Origin: Panopea generosa
Lineage: Eukaryota > Mollusca > Bivalvia > Adapedonta > Hiatellidae
Assembly (NCBI GenBank): GCA_029582155.1
Contig: CM055897.1
Location: forward strand, 18,961,535 to 19,025,534
DNA: 64,000 nucleotides
Direction of reading: 5' to 3'
Shown here: positions 36,222-46,963 of the stretch, in pieces
Position numbering within the stretch: the stretch's first letter is position 1
How the letters are laid out: each line of letters starts with the position of its first letter
Notes under the pieces: generated by a model
The model's input: only the letters and a program-made list of their open reading frames with translations
Told to the model about the DNA's origin: nothing
Databases searched by the model: none
Made by a program: the position numbers and the translations under genes

Positions 36222-36520
36222 CAGTTGATTAAGGTTAAATTATTTTCTAAATCAGTGGTTCAATTAGTATATTATAAAACTAGAAGAAATTTCCAATGTA
36301 AATATGTGTTTTTTGCAGCGGTCAATAGAATATATATTTATATGTGAAGTCGTAAATATGGCCATGTTCAGCCCTTTTGACGTCCCAATGTATAGCAGCA
36401 AAATCGCGTATTTTTTCGTACTCAGTTGAGTTATTCCTAATACACAGAATAGAAACATATATCACCATGATGACATTTGACGGACATACCCAACTTTCAG
36501 TTTCATCCACTCTAGAAAAG
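36222..36520 (+). repeat. Interspersed repeat family R3, copy 3 (partial)
   Basis: Repeats the left two-thirds of R3: ttaaggttaaattattttct, atatggccatgttcagccct, ttgacgtcccaatgtatagc and agcaaaatcgcgtatttttt. It is lost after the atatcaccatgatgacattt block. In tandem with copy 2, spaced about 180 bp. Confidence 0.7.
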
Positions 36521-36524
36521 CCGA

Positions 36525-37705
36525 TATATTTTTTATATAGAACAAAGAAGGGCCAATTTACTTTTTAACTAATATCTCAAATAAGAATGGCAACATCCTT
36601 TAACAACAAACGAAGTATTGAAGCTTAAACCCTCCCCGATGTTATGATCTTTTTTTCATAATTTACAAATAAAAACATTTTGGTCCTTTTTGCAGTTAAC
36701 GTAAGTCACCTGTATTCCATATATGTTCTATATAAAAAAGGTTAAAATTCAATGAAACATTTTTTTAATTACCTAAATAAACACATTTTTAAACAAAATT
36801 TGCTTTCACAACAAGTGGATTAAAACAGTAAAATGTCTCATCTTTCTGAATATATATTTTTTTATGAAATATATATAAAATATTTTGGTCCTTTTTAACT
36901 TTTTTTAACAGTACCATGACATTTTTAAAGCATTTTTGTGGATGAAAATTGATATGTATTGATGTTATAAGAACTTATCGATTCCTACAGTTTAGTTTAT
37001 TGGGGTCATAAAACTCTAGCGTCACAAACCAATAGGCTTATAAAAATAGGTTATATTTTAGAGATCATTGTGTTTTATAGTTTTGATGGTTTTTATTTTT
37101 TCAGTTTTATTTTTTTTCACTATAATTTTAATTTTAAAATTAAATGAATATGTAGTAAACATCTACGAAATTAAAAAAAATGTATTAGATCATAGTATGA
37201 AACTCTTTTTATTACTCGATAAATTAAAACATAAAAATTATATATATTGTAACAGTTTTTATTAATTTGGATTACAAACAAATAAACGTGTTTGTTGTTG
37301 TTAACTGTAAAGTATTTATTAAAGCGAAGTGACTGTTTTGTTATCGTTATGAAAACAAACCTAACCTGTTTTTGACACTTGTTTTTAACATTGTGTTTAA
37401 TTACCACCTTTGTCGGGTGACTATGTCTAGTGTCTTATTTGTTAATTGGCATTTTACAGGTGTTCTTTTAGACGACAATGTTGCTATATAAACAAATATG
37501 TGGTACATGTTGTTGTTGTTGACACTTAGTACCTGTTTGTGACACTGTATGCTCAACATGCCAAATTGATTTGGTACAATCGGCTGTGTATGAACCTAGA
37601 TATCGAAGAGAAATAACTTGAAGTTATTTTCCAGTATCGAGAAGCTATGGTACTTTAACATGTATTTCAGGGTTTCCAATTTTTATGCCGATTACACTTC
37701 ATCAA
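36525..37705. other. Very AT-rich DNA
   Basis: Open frames on both strands (for example 36264-36510, 37068-37407) are low complexity, rich in I, F, K, N and Y, and match nothing known. Confidence 0.5.
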
Positions 37706-37711
37706 TCCTTA

Positions 37712-38385
37712 ACTAATTGGCCTATCATATTATTCATTGATATGTGTGTATAAAAGTATAAATGAATAGTAAATTTATAGTGGTTTAATATCTCATTAAT
37801 CTTTTATTGTCTTTAATGAAAGGTCAACATATCTATGTTATGTAATAATGTTATTGCGTCTGTCTGCGTGTTCTTCCTGTATTTATTTTCTAATCGAGTC
37901 TTTCACTTTTGTCCTCTCTCTCTCTCTCATTCTCTCTCTTTATTCTCTGTCTATATCTCTTTCTCTCTATCTTCTCTCTCATTCTTTCTCTCAGACTATC
38001 TCTCTTTCTTTCTCTCATTCTTTTTCTCTCTTTCCCACTCAGTCTCTTTCTCTCAGACTCTCTCCATTTCTTTCTCTCATTATTTTTCTCTTGTTCCCAC
38101 TAATTGGCCTATCGTAAAGTATTCATTGATATGTGTGTATAAAAGTATAGATGAATAGTAAATTTATAGTGGTTTAATATCTCATTAATCGTTTATTGTC
38201 TTTAATGAAAGGTCAAAATATCTATGTTATGTAATAATGTTATTGCGTCTGTCTGCGTGTTCTTTCTGTATTATGTTCTAATCGAGTCTTTCTCTTTTGT
38301 CCTCTCTCTCTCTCACTCTCTATTCCTCCTCTGTCTATATCTCTTTCTCTCTCTATTCCTCTCTTTCTCTCTCTTCTCTCTCAAC
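37712..38385 (+). repeat. Tandem duplication, period 387, each copy ending in a CT microsatellite
   Basis: actaattggcctatc recurs at 37712 and 38099. The following ~200 bp (tagtggtttaatatctcatt, atctatgttatgtaataatg, gtctgtctgcgtgttctt) is nearly identical. Copy 1 has a CT tract of about 180 bp; copy 2 has a shorter one. Confidence 0.85.
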
Positions 38386-38661
38386 AATGTCACAGATAGT
38401 ACGTATAAACTATGTTGAATAGAAAATTGATTATGTTATTAGTTGAGCAAAACTTAAACTAGAGTAATTCCTCTAATTTAAAATACCCCCGAGGCAGGGC
38501 AATAAAACTCGACCAATATCGATTTATTAATTAACTGGCAATTTATCACGCATCGCTGCGTTTTATAGACCGGCACTAAAAGATTATCAACACAGGATTA
38601 CAAATAAGGAGCGTAACTTTAACGATACAAACATTTGAATTATGTCCCTTGATTTTTGATT

Positions 38662-38835
38662 AGGTACCGAAAGTTGGACATGTGTATGGATTTACAGATG
38701 CAAAAATTATGACGAACGCCACATTTTGAAAATACTAGCGAAAAACGTATACTAGTTTTTCTCCCGTTTTTTTCATAAAAACGGCTTCAAATCAAAATTA
38801 CCAAAAATCAAACCAAGCGAATTTTACATAATTTT
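38662..38835 (+). repeat. Interspersed repeat family R3, copy 4 (right end only)
   Basis: Has the right-hand R3 blocks: atggatttacagatgcaaaa, attatgacgaacgccacatt, actagcgaaaaacg and cttcaaatcaaaattaccaa. It lies next to the C-terminal break of the Mutator-like transposase remnant. Confidence 0.65.
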
Positions 38836-38881
38836 TATTTTTAAGTTATAGAAGAATTTTTTCTTAAATACTTACCGGTAC

Positions 38882-39345
38882 TTAGTTTTGTATTCTCAAC
38901 AAAACACGGCATTCCTGTTTTTTCTTTTCTTTGTGGGTTTTACCGTAAGGCACAATGTTAATTTCACCACAATTAACATTTTGACAGGCCACATGCAAAT
39001 ATCCCCCAACCCCTTCTGCATCTCTCCAACAAAATTGTCGTATATAATTGGAACCGGACCTAATCCACACCATTTGCGGAACTTCAACTTGGACAGTAAA
39101 ACATCAAATTCCACTACTCGTCTGCCAACTTTCCAACTAGAGCGTTTAACATTTCTTCCAACTTTAATATTATTTAAAAGCGGACATGTTGGATCATCAC
39201 ACGAAACACTTGGACATATGTGATGACTAGGGTAGTTGTGTTCGATTAATACTGTATTTGAGATACGTTTTTCATTTCTAATGGTAGCTTTCACACTTTT
39301 CTTATGAAAGCGACCTCGGAAATCGCGTTTTGCGCCGCCTATTTG
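38882..39345 (-). pseudogene. Mutator-like transposase, N-terminal remnant
   Basis: The minus strand reads RGRFHKKSVKATIRNEKR, SNTVLIEHNYPSHH, CPLLNNIKVGRNVK, SSWKVGRRVVEFDVLLSKLK and IYDNFVGEMQKGLG. Then, in a second frame, it reads GGYLHVACQNVNCGEINIVP then YGKTHK. This order (HNY, CPLL, WxVGRRVVEL, a cysteine pair, NC-GEIN-VPxGKxH) is typical of the Mutator-like transposase domain common in molluscs. Several family cysteines before the frame change are missing or altered. The rest of the transposase, including catalytic residues, is absent. The frame change lies near 39000. A good donor-like ccg|gtaagtat follows on the minus strand at about 38878, just after the stop. Confidence 0.7.
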
Positions 39346-39484
39346 TTTTCATTTTACGAACGACAACTCTACCGGAAAATCGAGAATTAAAGGTTTTCCG
39401 CATGGTATACGACGTTTGTCGGAGTTATACGGAAATTAACGAGGTGTTATACATGTAATACCTTAACATGACGCGAAGACCATA

Positions 39485-40256
39485 CACTATCAGAGCTACA
39501 GATAAGCTGCGTATTTGCGTAAATACGCAAATTAATTATGCAAAAATGCAATTTATAAAAGAATATCAACGGACAGGAAAGCAAAATAAAATCATTTTAC
39601 TCAATTGTTTTTAAAATCGCCGCGTATCGCAAAGTAAAAAAACTGCCAGAACTACGCATTCTGAAACAGTTCGTACCCGTAGACTGGTTCAACGGGAAGT
39701 CTTCCCGCCACGCTGACCGCTATTATCGGCATATGGTGGAGCTTTCCGTTCATTTATGTCCTTTAGGGCGTTTTTCATTAAATGTTGTAAACAAGTCTCG
39801 GATACAATTTCCGCTTTCGGTAGAAGTGACCGAAACCTGTCCAAACAAACACACTGGTCGGTTATTTGGGCACAGCGGTGGAAAGCAAAGATGACTTTTG
39901 TAAAAGAAGCTTAGATGACCTGTTTGCACAGATTTTGCATCTGCCGCAACACATTGCAAGTGAAGTTCTGGACAAAATTTTGTCCCGGGTCATCTCGGTA
40001 CCAAAGAAACACGAAGGTTGTAGTGTAAATAAAAAACTGCCAAGGACTGGCAAAACAAGTTTCCATGGCTTGAACTAAATAAAACAAATTCTTAAAAAAG
40101 CAGTTGCTCTCTATTAAAAAAAGTAATTGAGCAAAATTTGATGGGTAAAAGTAAAATTGTTAAGCAATAGAAAATCGAAATACGCAATTACCTAAAAAAA
40201 AAAATAAGGGGTAAATACCCAATTACTACAAAAGCTTATCTGTAACTCTGCACTGT
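39485..40256. mobile_element. Short DNA transposon with terminal inverted repeats and coding-like interior
   Basis: The left TIR CAGAGCTACAGATAAGCT (39491-39508) matches the reverse complement of 40233-40250 at 17 of 18 bases. It is flanked by CACTAT on the left and CACTGT on the right. Just inside the left TIR is a hairpin, tttgcgta/tacgcaaa (39514-39531). The element is about 760 bp. If CACTA/CACTG are part of the ends it would be EnSpm/CACTA-like; a CAGAG start would also suit hAT, but no 8-bp duplication was seen. Confidence 0.7.
39560..40078 (+). other. Coding-like cargo inside the TIR element
   Basis: Two long open stretches in different frames fill the element. One (about 39565-39897) reads RKVKKLPELRILKQFVPVD, WFNGKSSRHADRYYRHMVEL and FPLSVEVTETCPNKHTGR. 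The other (39866-40078) reads ESKDDFCKRSLDDLFAQIL, HLPQHIASEVLDKILSRVIS and KKLPRTGKTSFHGLN. Both are GC-richer than the flanks. I do not recognise either. They may be captured host sequence or a decayed transposon gene. Confidence 0.4.
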
Positions 40257-40349
40257 GCGAATAAAATGGGTGAAAATATATACATTATTTATTCCAACAA
40301 TGCTAAATAAATATAAGTATTAAAACGAAATAAAGAATTCGACACCTGC

Positions 40350-41230
40350 TTGCAAAACTAATTTCTTATGTAAACATGACCTTTTTTTCTTATGACGTAA
40401 TGTCGGACTTATTATTTTTCCCTGCTGTACTGTATAGCAATACCCAAAATGAAACAAAGTGTATATGACCATATTTCGACATAAAATGGTCAATTTCAAC
40501 ATGAAACATTAGGTTATCATACCTTTAACTGACCTAGATTCAATAAAATAATTTACTCCATCAATTTCAACAATACTTGTAATGATTAATCACAATGCAA
40601 GTTTTACTGTGAGATTCTCTACAAAATAGAATTATCATTATTGATTGGATGAAATAACATAATTCTGTTACACATTGTAAACATGACCTACTTTCTAATG
40701 ACGCAATGTCACAATTATATCGCCAACACTGACGTTCCCCTATTTATTAAAAACCAAACACAGAATGCAATATTTAAACATATATAATCAATCAAACAAT
40801 GAATATATGTTGTTATTATATCTATGATGACAATGAAATCGAAACAAAATCTTTAGGACCTGCAATAAATTGTAAACATGACCTACTTTCTTACGAGCGA
40901 AAGCAATACAGCAATGTCAATAAACCGCACAAGAATCGCTAAATAATACAAAACTGCATCATTCAATACAACAATACTGCCTAAATATCAGTAGGGAATC
41001 TGTTTGACGAATGCATTACTCAACAGCAAAACCAGTTTAGTTCCTTAAAATGAAATGTAAACATGACCTACTTTCTCATGAAGTAACGTCGCAATTATTA
41101 CTTTTCGCTGTTACAGACCAATTCCCAAACTAAAAGAAATGGTGTATGGCAATCTTTAGACATTAACATATCAATTTTACAATGAAAAATTGGTAATAGT
41201 ATCTATATAAAGGTACTCACCTAGAAACAA
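40350..41230 (+). repeat. Degenerate tandem repeat around tgtaaacatgacct
   Basis: tgtaaacatgacctactttc recurs near 40371, 40678, 40871 and 41051, each followed by a tcatgacgtaatgtcg-like block. Spacing is 180-307 bp. No coding signal. Confidence 0.6.
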
Positions 41231-41250
41231 GTCAATATTTTCACGAAATA

Positions 41251-41327
41251 CAAGATGGCTACCTGCAGAAAAAAATATTGACGCATTTTCCCTTCACGCA
41301 TGCGCATCAATTGTAAACACCGGAAGT
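41251..41327. promoter_or_regulatory. Promoter-like cluster: YY1, NRF1 and ETS motifs
   Basis: caagatggct (41251-41260) is YY1-like, cacgcatgcgcatc (41295-41308) is NRF1-like and ccggaagt (41320-41327) is an ETS site. The three together are typical of housekeeping promoters. No first exon was identified on either side, so the gene it would serve is unknown. Motif order would suit transcription toward lower coordinates. Confidence 0.3.
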
Positions 41328-42668
41328 CTTCCATGAAAATAAATACACCATTAGTGCATAACCACGAATTAGTTACTCATGAATAGTAAGCATGACTATT
41401 AGCTCATTAGTATTCATTCATTACTATCCTTCCGTACTAGAAAAACAAGTTGGTTGCTTTTAAAAAGCATCCAATGGTAAGGTCTTATAAACGATGTGGC
41501 AATTAAAGTGAATGAATATGTAGGTCTGGTACCTTGTACAGGGTACTAAATACACAGCGAATTCCCGGCTGCAGGTGTGCCTGATAGTAACATTGATGTT
41601 TAAATGTACTGAAATCAATCATTATGTATTTTCATTTGCATATTTAAAAAAAAAACTTATATATTGTCTTACGTACTTACTGCTATGTTCTATACAATTT
41701 ACTATTGTGATAATAATATATTTTAAAATAATTCGTATCCATATTTTAAATTAATTTGTGGATGTATTATTTTTAAAAACAACAGTTGAAAATTACTGTT
41801 TTCGAAAACTTGTGCATTCGGCGTTATATTGTTATGGGTTCAGCATATTAAAATAATTGAGTAAATACATCGTTATTTGAAAATTATTTACATTAACTAG
41901 GTAGGAATCTGTCAGAAACGGCGATAAATTGTCAAAAAAGATAAGTTTCAAGACCTCATTTAAGCAAGGAATTTTAGAAAATTCCTTGATTTAAGGCATT
42001 ATATTTTTATTCCTGATTAAATATGCAAAGAACAATTCATAGTGATCTCAATTAGTGCATTAAAACAATCAATTATCACACACACCGTATTTGAATTTTC
42101 GATTTAGCCGGAAAGTGGTCGGAACATGACTAGGTTTTAATATCAATAGCGGTTTGTACATTTCCATGATGCACTGTTTAGAAAAACAATGGCGTCCTCC
42201 ATGTGGCGAATGCCGTGTTTTAACACGTGATCATGACGTTTCAATATGGCAGCGCCTAAAGTCATTTTCTTAACTCGCCCTTATATAGGGTTCGGTCGCT
42301 CATGCGACTTAAACAATAATACAGCTTTAGTGGTCACCAAAGTAGAAAAAGATCAACGTTTTATTTAATTACTACGCTAAGCAGTGATTCCATTGTAAAT
42401 ACAGCAACATTTAGTTACCAGAACAAATCTTCACTGTACACAATTCAGCTCAGAAATAAGCAGGTCACCACTGAATAACAGCTTCAAATTTTTTAACTAA
42501 GATCTATAATAGAAAGCAGGAAGAACTCCACCTCGGGACTAAACAATTTGTCCTACCAAATGTTCAAGCACTTGCCTAGTTCAGCACAAGATATATGAAC
42601 TTGAACTATATAACCAGGTGTGGAAAAGTGGTGTATACCGAGTAGCGTGAAAGCATTATAGGATTTTT

Positions 42669-43210
42669 TTATGAGATGTTTTCTTTTGGTGAGTCTAAAA
42701 TAGAAGTTTGTTGACAGGAGTCGACCAGCGTGGAGATTTTAGATGGTCTGTTGACCACCGGTTTCTCCTTCTTACCCGTGAGGTCAGCTATAGACATCGC
42801 CTCCAGCATAGATTTTGCAGTAGCCGAGCTTTCTACGCTGTCCTCCCCAGAGTAGAAAATGTCCGAGTGGAGCGAGATTATTGACGTTAAACTCACTACC
42901 ATCACTGAAAGACGTGGAACGTGAGATAGTGATGAAAGTGATAATATTACGCCAACGCCTCCCTGAGAGGATTCATATGTGACATTTGGAGTGGATGTTA
43001 TTATAGCAAAGCTATGGGGCGGGTTAAAAAGGCCCCTTTCTTTATTCTGTTTAGCTACAAAGGAGGGCACATTGTTTATTGTCAAAGATCTGGAACCCGA
43101 TGTCCAACCTTTTTAACCTATATAATTGCAGATTTTTATATTACGGTTTTCGGCACATTTGGCATGCTTCGTTTTACATGTCGAGTTTGCATGACCGAAT
43201 GACTGGCAGT
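42669..43210 (-). pseudogene. Retroelement ORF1-type remnant with zinc knuckle
   Basis: The minus strand reads APPLRCFNCQSFGHANSTCK then TKHAKC, a CCHC zinc knuckle of the kind found in ORF1/gag-like proteins of jockey/I-type LINEs. A 138-codon frame follows (43085-42669) with LINE-ORF1-like Ser/Thr-rich sequence. The remnant is broken, with several breaks. The 5' part may extend to about 43870. No polymerase was seen beside it. Confidence 0.5.
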
Positions 43211-43869
43211 TAAAACATCTAAGTGGGGGTGCAGTGAAAATTCATCAATACAGAAAAATGAAGGGGTGTCGCCACTTGGACGGACACCGGAAGTGTTTTG
43301 CCCGAAATGGACAATTATTCCGCCCCTGAGGGTTTACCATATTTATCTCGCAAACTGTCCATCTTAAGGATCTCCGAATCCCTCCTGAGTCCCCATATTG
43401 GAGTTCAGCAGGGGTCTGAGGTATTTAAGATCCAACTGCTGTGGGTGACTGTGTATTATCCCAGCCACTGTATCCCCCCTATGTGGTATAAAAGCTACCA
43501 GCGGAATCTTAGCTAGGGTGAATGTATAATATTTACTGCCTCAGCCGATACAATCTCTAACATTTAGGCTCCTAACGTTAGTGGGATTATTTGTGTGACC
43601 TTGTTGGCCAGCTACCTGTGTATCGCCTGTGTAAAGGCTGCCATGGAGATATATTTTAGTATGGGAGCTGACTTGGCTGATTTTATGATACGCTTGTGTG
43701 TCCAGGTACTCTTTTTGACAAAATGTCTGTCTGTAGGCGCACAGGTCTGGCATTGTATATATGGTGCTGGGTTAAACCGAGCCTTATGTATATTAAACAT
43801 CAATATGTTATTGCCACGCACCGAATCCATTGTTTTTGTACAAAGTAAATAACACCGCTTACACAACGA

Positions 43870-44995
43870 ATGATACTATGATCAGATGACATGTAGATGA
43901 ATATGATATAATTTAATTTGTGCTGAAGGTGAATAACAATGACATGATGATTATTTGATGGTATTACAGAAAAAGAAATTCGATCGTATTTCCAGAGTGA
44001 AAAGTTCAAATGGAGGTCAAATAAAGAATATATGGTGGTAGTATAAGTGCTGTGTTGTTTCCTTACTTAAAATTTTGACTGGGACAATTTTGACAACATA
44101 GCCTGCCAAAAGTGGGTGGGTGATGCCAGACGTATGTGAAACGTAAAATGTAAACAAAGAAATTAAGAATAGCCAAAAGAATGTCTGAATGAACGTGAAA
44201 GCGACTGAAGGGGTATACCGTCGATGCCGATTATGTTGATGAATGTCCGTGATAGTTTAAGTAGGTTGTAATAAATGTATCCCTCGTCGGGGATTTTTAG
44301 ATTCAATATTTACTCTCTTTATCAAATATGACCTACTCCTTGCAGGCCGGAAACAGGATGATACATTAATCGATGTATGTATGAAGAAGTTTTCTTTACC
44401 CTCGCGCTTGGAAACTAGTCATTTTGGCGAGCAGGATAAGCTGGTTAAGTAGCCAGTGGACAGCATCGGCAGGTGGTGTACCACTGACTGTATAAAACGA
44501 TTGTTATTATGATGACTATGTTGGTTCTACGTCGATTATGATGGCGTTGAATCTTGAAGGTAGAGGAATCCGTCGCTGTTATTCATAGGTTCATGTCGCC
44601 ATGTAGCTGGTTACTGAACTGCTTGTTGTGCTTATTGTTTTGCTTCGAACCAATCCTTTCTAGTGTCACTTTTAGAAGCATAAAAGCAATGATATTTTAA
44701 TCATCAAAGTAGAGACATCTGCCACGGTATCATTCATTCTATCACCGATGATCCAAAATAATCACGAAAAATGACAGGATCACACCGCTCTTAATGTATT
44801 ATGAAATGTGAATTCAAGTGCACTTGTTGCTGATAGGATAAATGCATCGTTAGCGTAAGCGTTCCGGTTGCTGGTTTGATAAACAATTATATTCAATAAG
44901 CAATCAGAACGCTTCTGTAACCGTTTCCGTTTAAATTGAGTTTACTAAACGTTTCAGAAGAGAAGCGTTCAGTGTCGATAATAAAACTACTCCCC
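43870..44995. other. Unannotated DNA between ORF1 remnant and minisatellite array 2
   Basis: Slightly GC-richer than average. Inverted similarity (gcgttccggttgctgg near 44868, ccgtttccgtttaaa near 44921) is weak. No gene seen. Confidence 0.35.
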
Positions 44996-44997
44996 TA

Positions 44998-46085
44998 CTG
45001 TATAATTGTTAACATTTTCATTGGTCGTTGTTAATATCCTTAACCACAGCTTATAATTGGTGACATTTTCATTTGTCGTTGTTAGAATATCTTTTCACAC
45101 AACTTATAATTGATGACATTTCCACTGGTCATGTTGCTGATATCTTGTTTTTACACAGTTTATAATTGGTAACATTTGCTTTGGTCGTCGTAGAATATCA
45201 TTTTACACAGCTTATTATTGGTGACATTTTCATTGGTCGTTGTTTGAATGTCCTTTAACACAGCTTGTTATTGTCAACATGTTCATTGGTCGTTGTTAAT
45301 GTCAATACTCACAGCTTATTATTTGTGACATTTGAATTGGTCGTGGTTGGAATGTCCTTTCACACAGCTTTTATTTGGTAACTTTTTCATTGGTCGTTTT
45401 TTCATGTCTTTTCATACTACTTATTATTTGTGACATTTGCATTGGTCGTTGTTAGAATGTCCTTTCAAACAGCTTTTAATTGTTAACATTTTAATGGTCG
45501 TTTTCAATGTCCTTTCATAGTACGTATTATTAGTGACAGTTTCATTGGTCGTTGTTAGAATGTCCTTTCACATAGCTTATTACTGGCGATATTTTCATTG
45601 ATCGTGTTTTTGATGTCTTTTTATACAGACTATAATTGTTGACATTTTTTTGGTTGTTGTTGTGTCCTTTTACACGGCGTATTATTGGTGACATTGGTCG
45701 TTGTTGATGTTCTTTAACACGGCTAGTAATTGTTGACATTTTTATTGGTCGTTGTTAATGGACAATTACACAGAATAAAATTACTAATATTTGCATTAGT
45801 CGTTGTTTTTAACAGTTTAAATCTGTTTACATGTGCATGTGTCGGTCGTTGTTATTGTCATTTTACACTGCTTATAATAGCTGACATTTGCATTTGTCGT
45901 TGTTAATGTCTTGTTACATTGTCTATAATTGCTGACTTTTGTCACTGTTAATATTCTTTTAAGTGGTTGACATTTGCTTGTGTAGTTGTTTTATCTTTAT
46001 ACACGCCTTATAACTATGAACATTGTTATATGTCTTTACAACTTATAATTGTTAATTTTTACATTGTCGTTGTTAATTTCCTTAT
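44998..46085 (+). repeat. Degenerate minisatellite array, array 2
   Basis: Same unit as 33985-35640: gtcctttcacacagcttat, attggtgacattttcattgg and tcgttgttagaatgtcc. The two arrays are 9.4 kb apart in the same orientation. Units become more diverged toward the right end. Confidence 0.8.
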
Positions 46086-46129
46086 CGTCTCAAACATTTA
46101 ATTTTGCGTTGTTCTACCTATATAAAAAT

Positions 46130-46503
46130 GCAGTTCTGGAACACTGAAAACATAACCGATGTTTCTGAAAGTGCCTGTTGAAAAAAACACTGGGTTGACC
46201 AGATTGCTTTGACACAATTTCGACGGTTTGATGGCACTCCTTTAATTTTGGCAGTTGTGCCTATTTGGTGTGGTGTATCACTTTGCATCTTTAAACTGTT
46301 ATTATAGCTTTATCAATCGGTACCCAATGTCATATATACATGGCAGAACTCATGAAAATTTCCATTGTTAACATATGTTCAAAGAAATATGACAATCTTG
46401 GGTATTTTCAACAAAAATAATGCCCAACCGATTTACACAGCTCTAATTTCTTGGGCGCAAGAATCTACTGTCATGTAAGGGAAGTAATTATTAAGTGAAA
46501 CCT
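46130..46503 (+). repeat. Interspersed repeat family R1, copy 3
   Basis: Begins near agttctggaacactgaaaac, continues with ggtttgatggcactccttta, and ends at gtcatgtaagggaagtaatt. More diverged than the other two. It interrupts the minisatellite array family between 46085 and 46505. Confidence 0.7.
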
Positions 46504-46504
46504 T

Positions 46505-46690
46505 AACATTATCTAATATTTAACATTGGTAGTTGACCTTCTTAATGTCATTTTACACAGCTTGTAACTGTTAACATTTACATTTGTTGTTGTTGTTAAT
46601 ACCCTTTAACACAGCTCAATAATGTTAACAGTGACATTTGTCGTTATTAAAGTCATTTTATATAACTTATAATTGGCCATGTTTACATTT
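46505..46690 (+). repeat. Short third piece of the same minisatellite
   Basis: A few units: cattttacacagcttgtaac, ttaacatttacatttgttgt and ccctttaacacagctc. It lies between a copy of the 390-bp repeat and the GNPTAB CR1 exon. Confidence 0.65.
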
Positions 46691-46787
46691 GCTGTTGTTG
46701 ATTTAATTGGAAATAATGTCTTTACACACACAATTATTGTTATTATTTGCATTTGCGTTTGTCTAATTTAATTTAATTTTACACACA

Positions 46788-46890
46788 TTTTTTGCCATTT
46801 TGTTCAGTTCTTCATTCATCATAGATTTTGCTCGATAAGATGATATTGTTCACACATGCGTAAATGAATCGAGAATGTCATCAGTAAACA
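46788..46890 (+). pseudogene. Decayed duplicate of the GNPTAB CR1 exon start
   Basis: This stretch aligns with the end of the intron and the first ~90 bases of the exon at 46964, offset by about 153 bp. Shared blocks are tttttgcca, cttcattcat, gatattg followed by cacac, and aaatgaatcgag against aaatgtatcgag. An AG acceptor-like site remains (tttgttcag at 46807), but the reading frame soon meets a stop. I read it as a tandem duplicate of exon plus splice site that has lost function. Confidence 0.6.
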
Positions 46891-46963
46891 TTAATTTTTA
46901 TTATTATTAATATATGATTTTGTGAATTGACTTTTTGCCACATTTTATTGCCATTATTTGCAG

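Noticed and set aside
37835-38158. Plus-strand frames of up to 107 codons rich in Ser, Leu and Phe
   Set aside because: Translation of a CT microsatellite; three frames are open at once. The same applies to 32915-33142.
38888-39223. Plus-strand 111-codon frame
   Set aside because: Antisense shadow of the Mutator-like transposase remnant.
39491-40250. hAT assignment for the TIR element
   Set aside because: The CAGAG start is suggestive, but no 8-bp target duplication is visible, so the superfamily is left open.
42281-42293. CArG/TATA-like cccttatataggg
   Set aside because: It has seven A/T bases between CC and GG instead of six, and no exon follows. Isolated motif of this kind is expected by chance.
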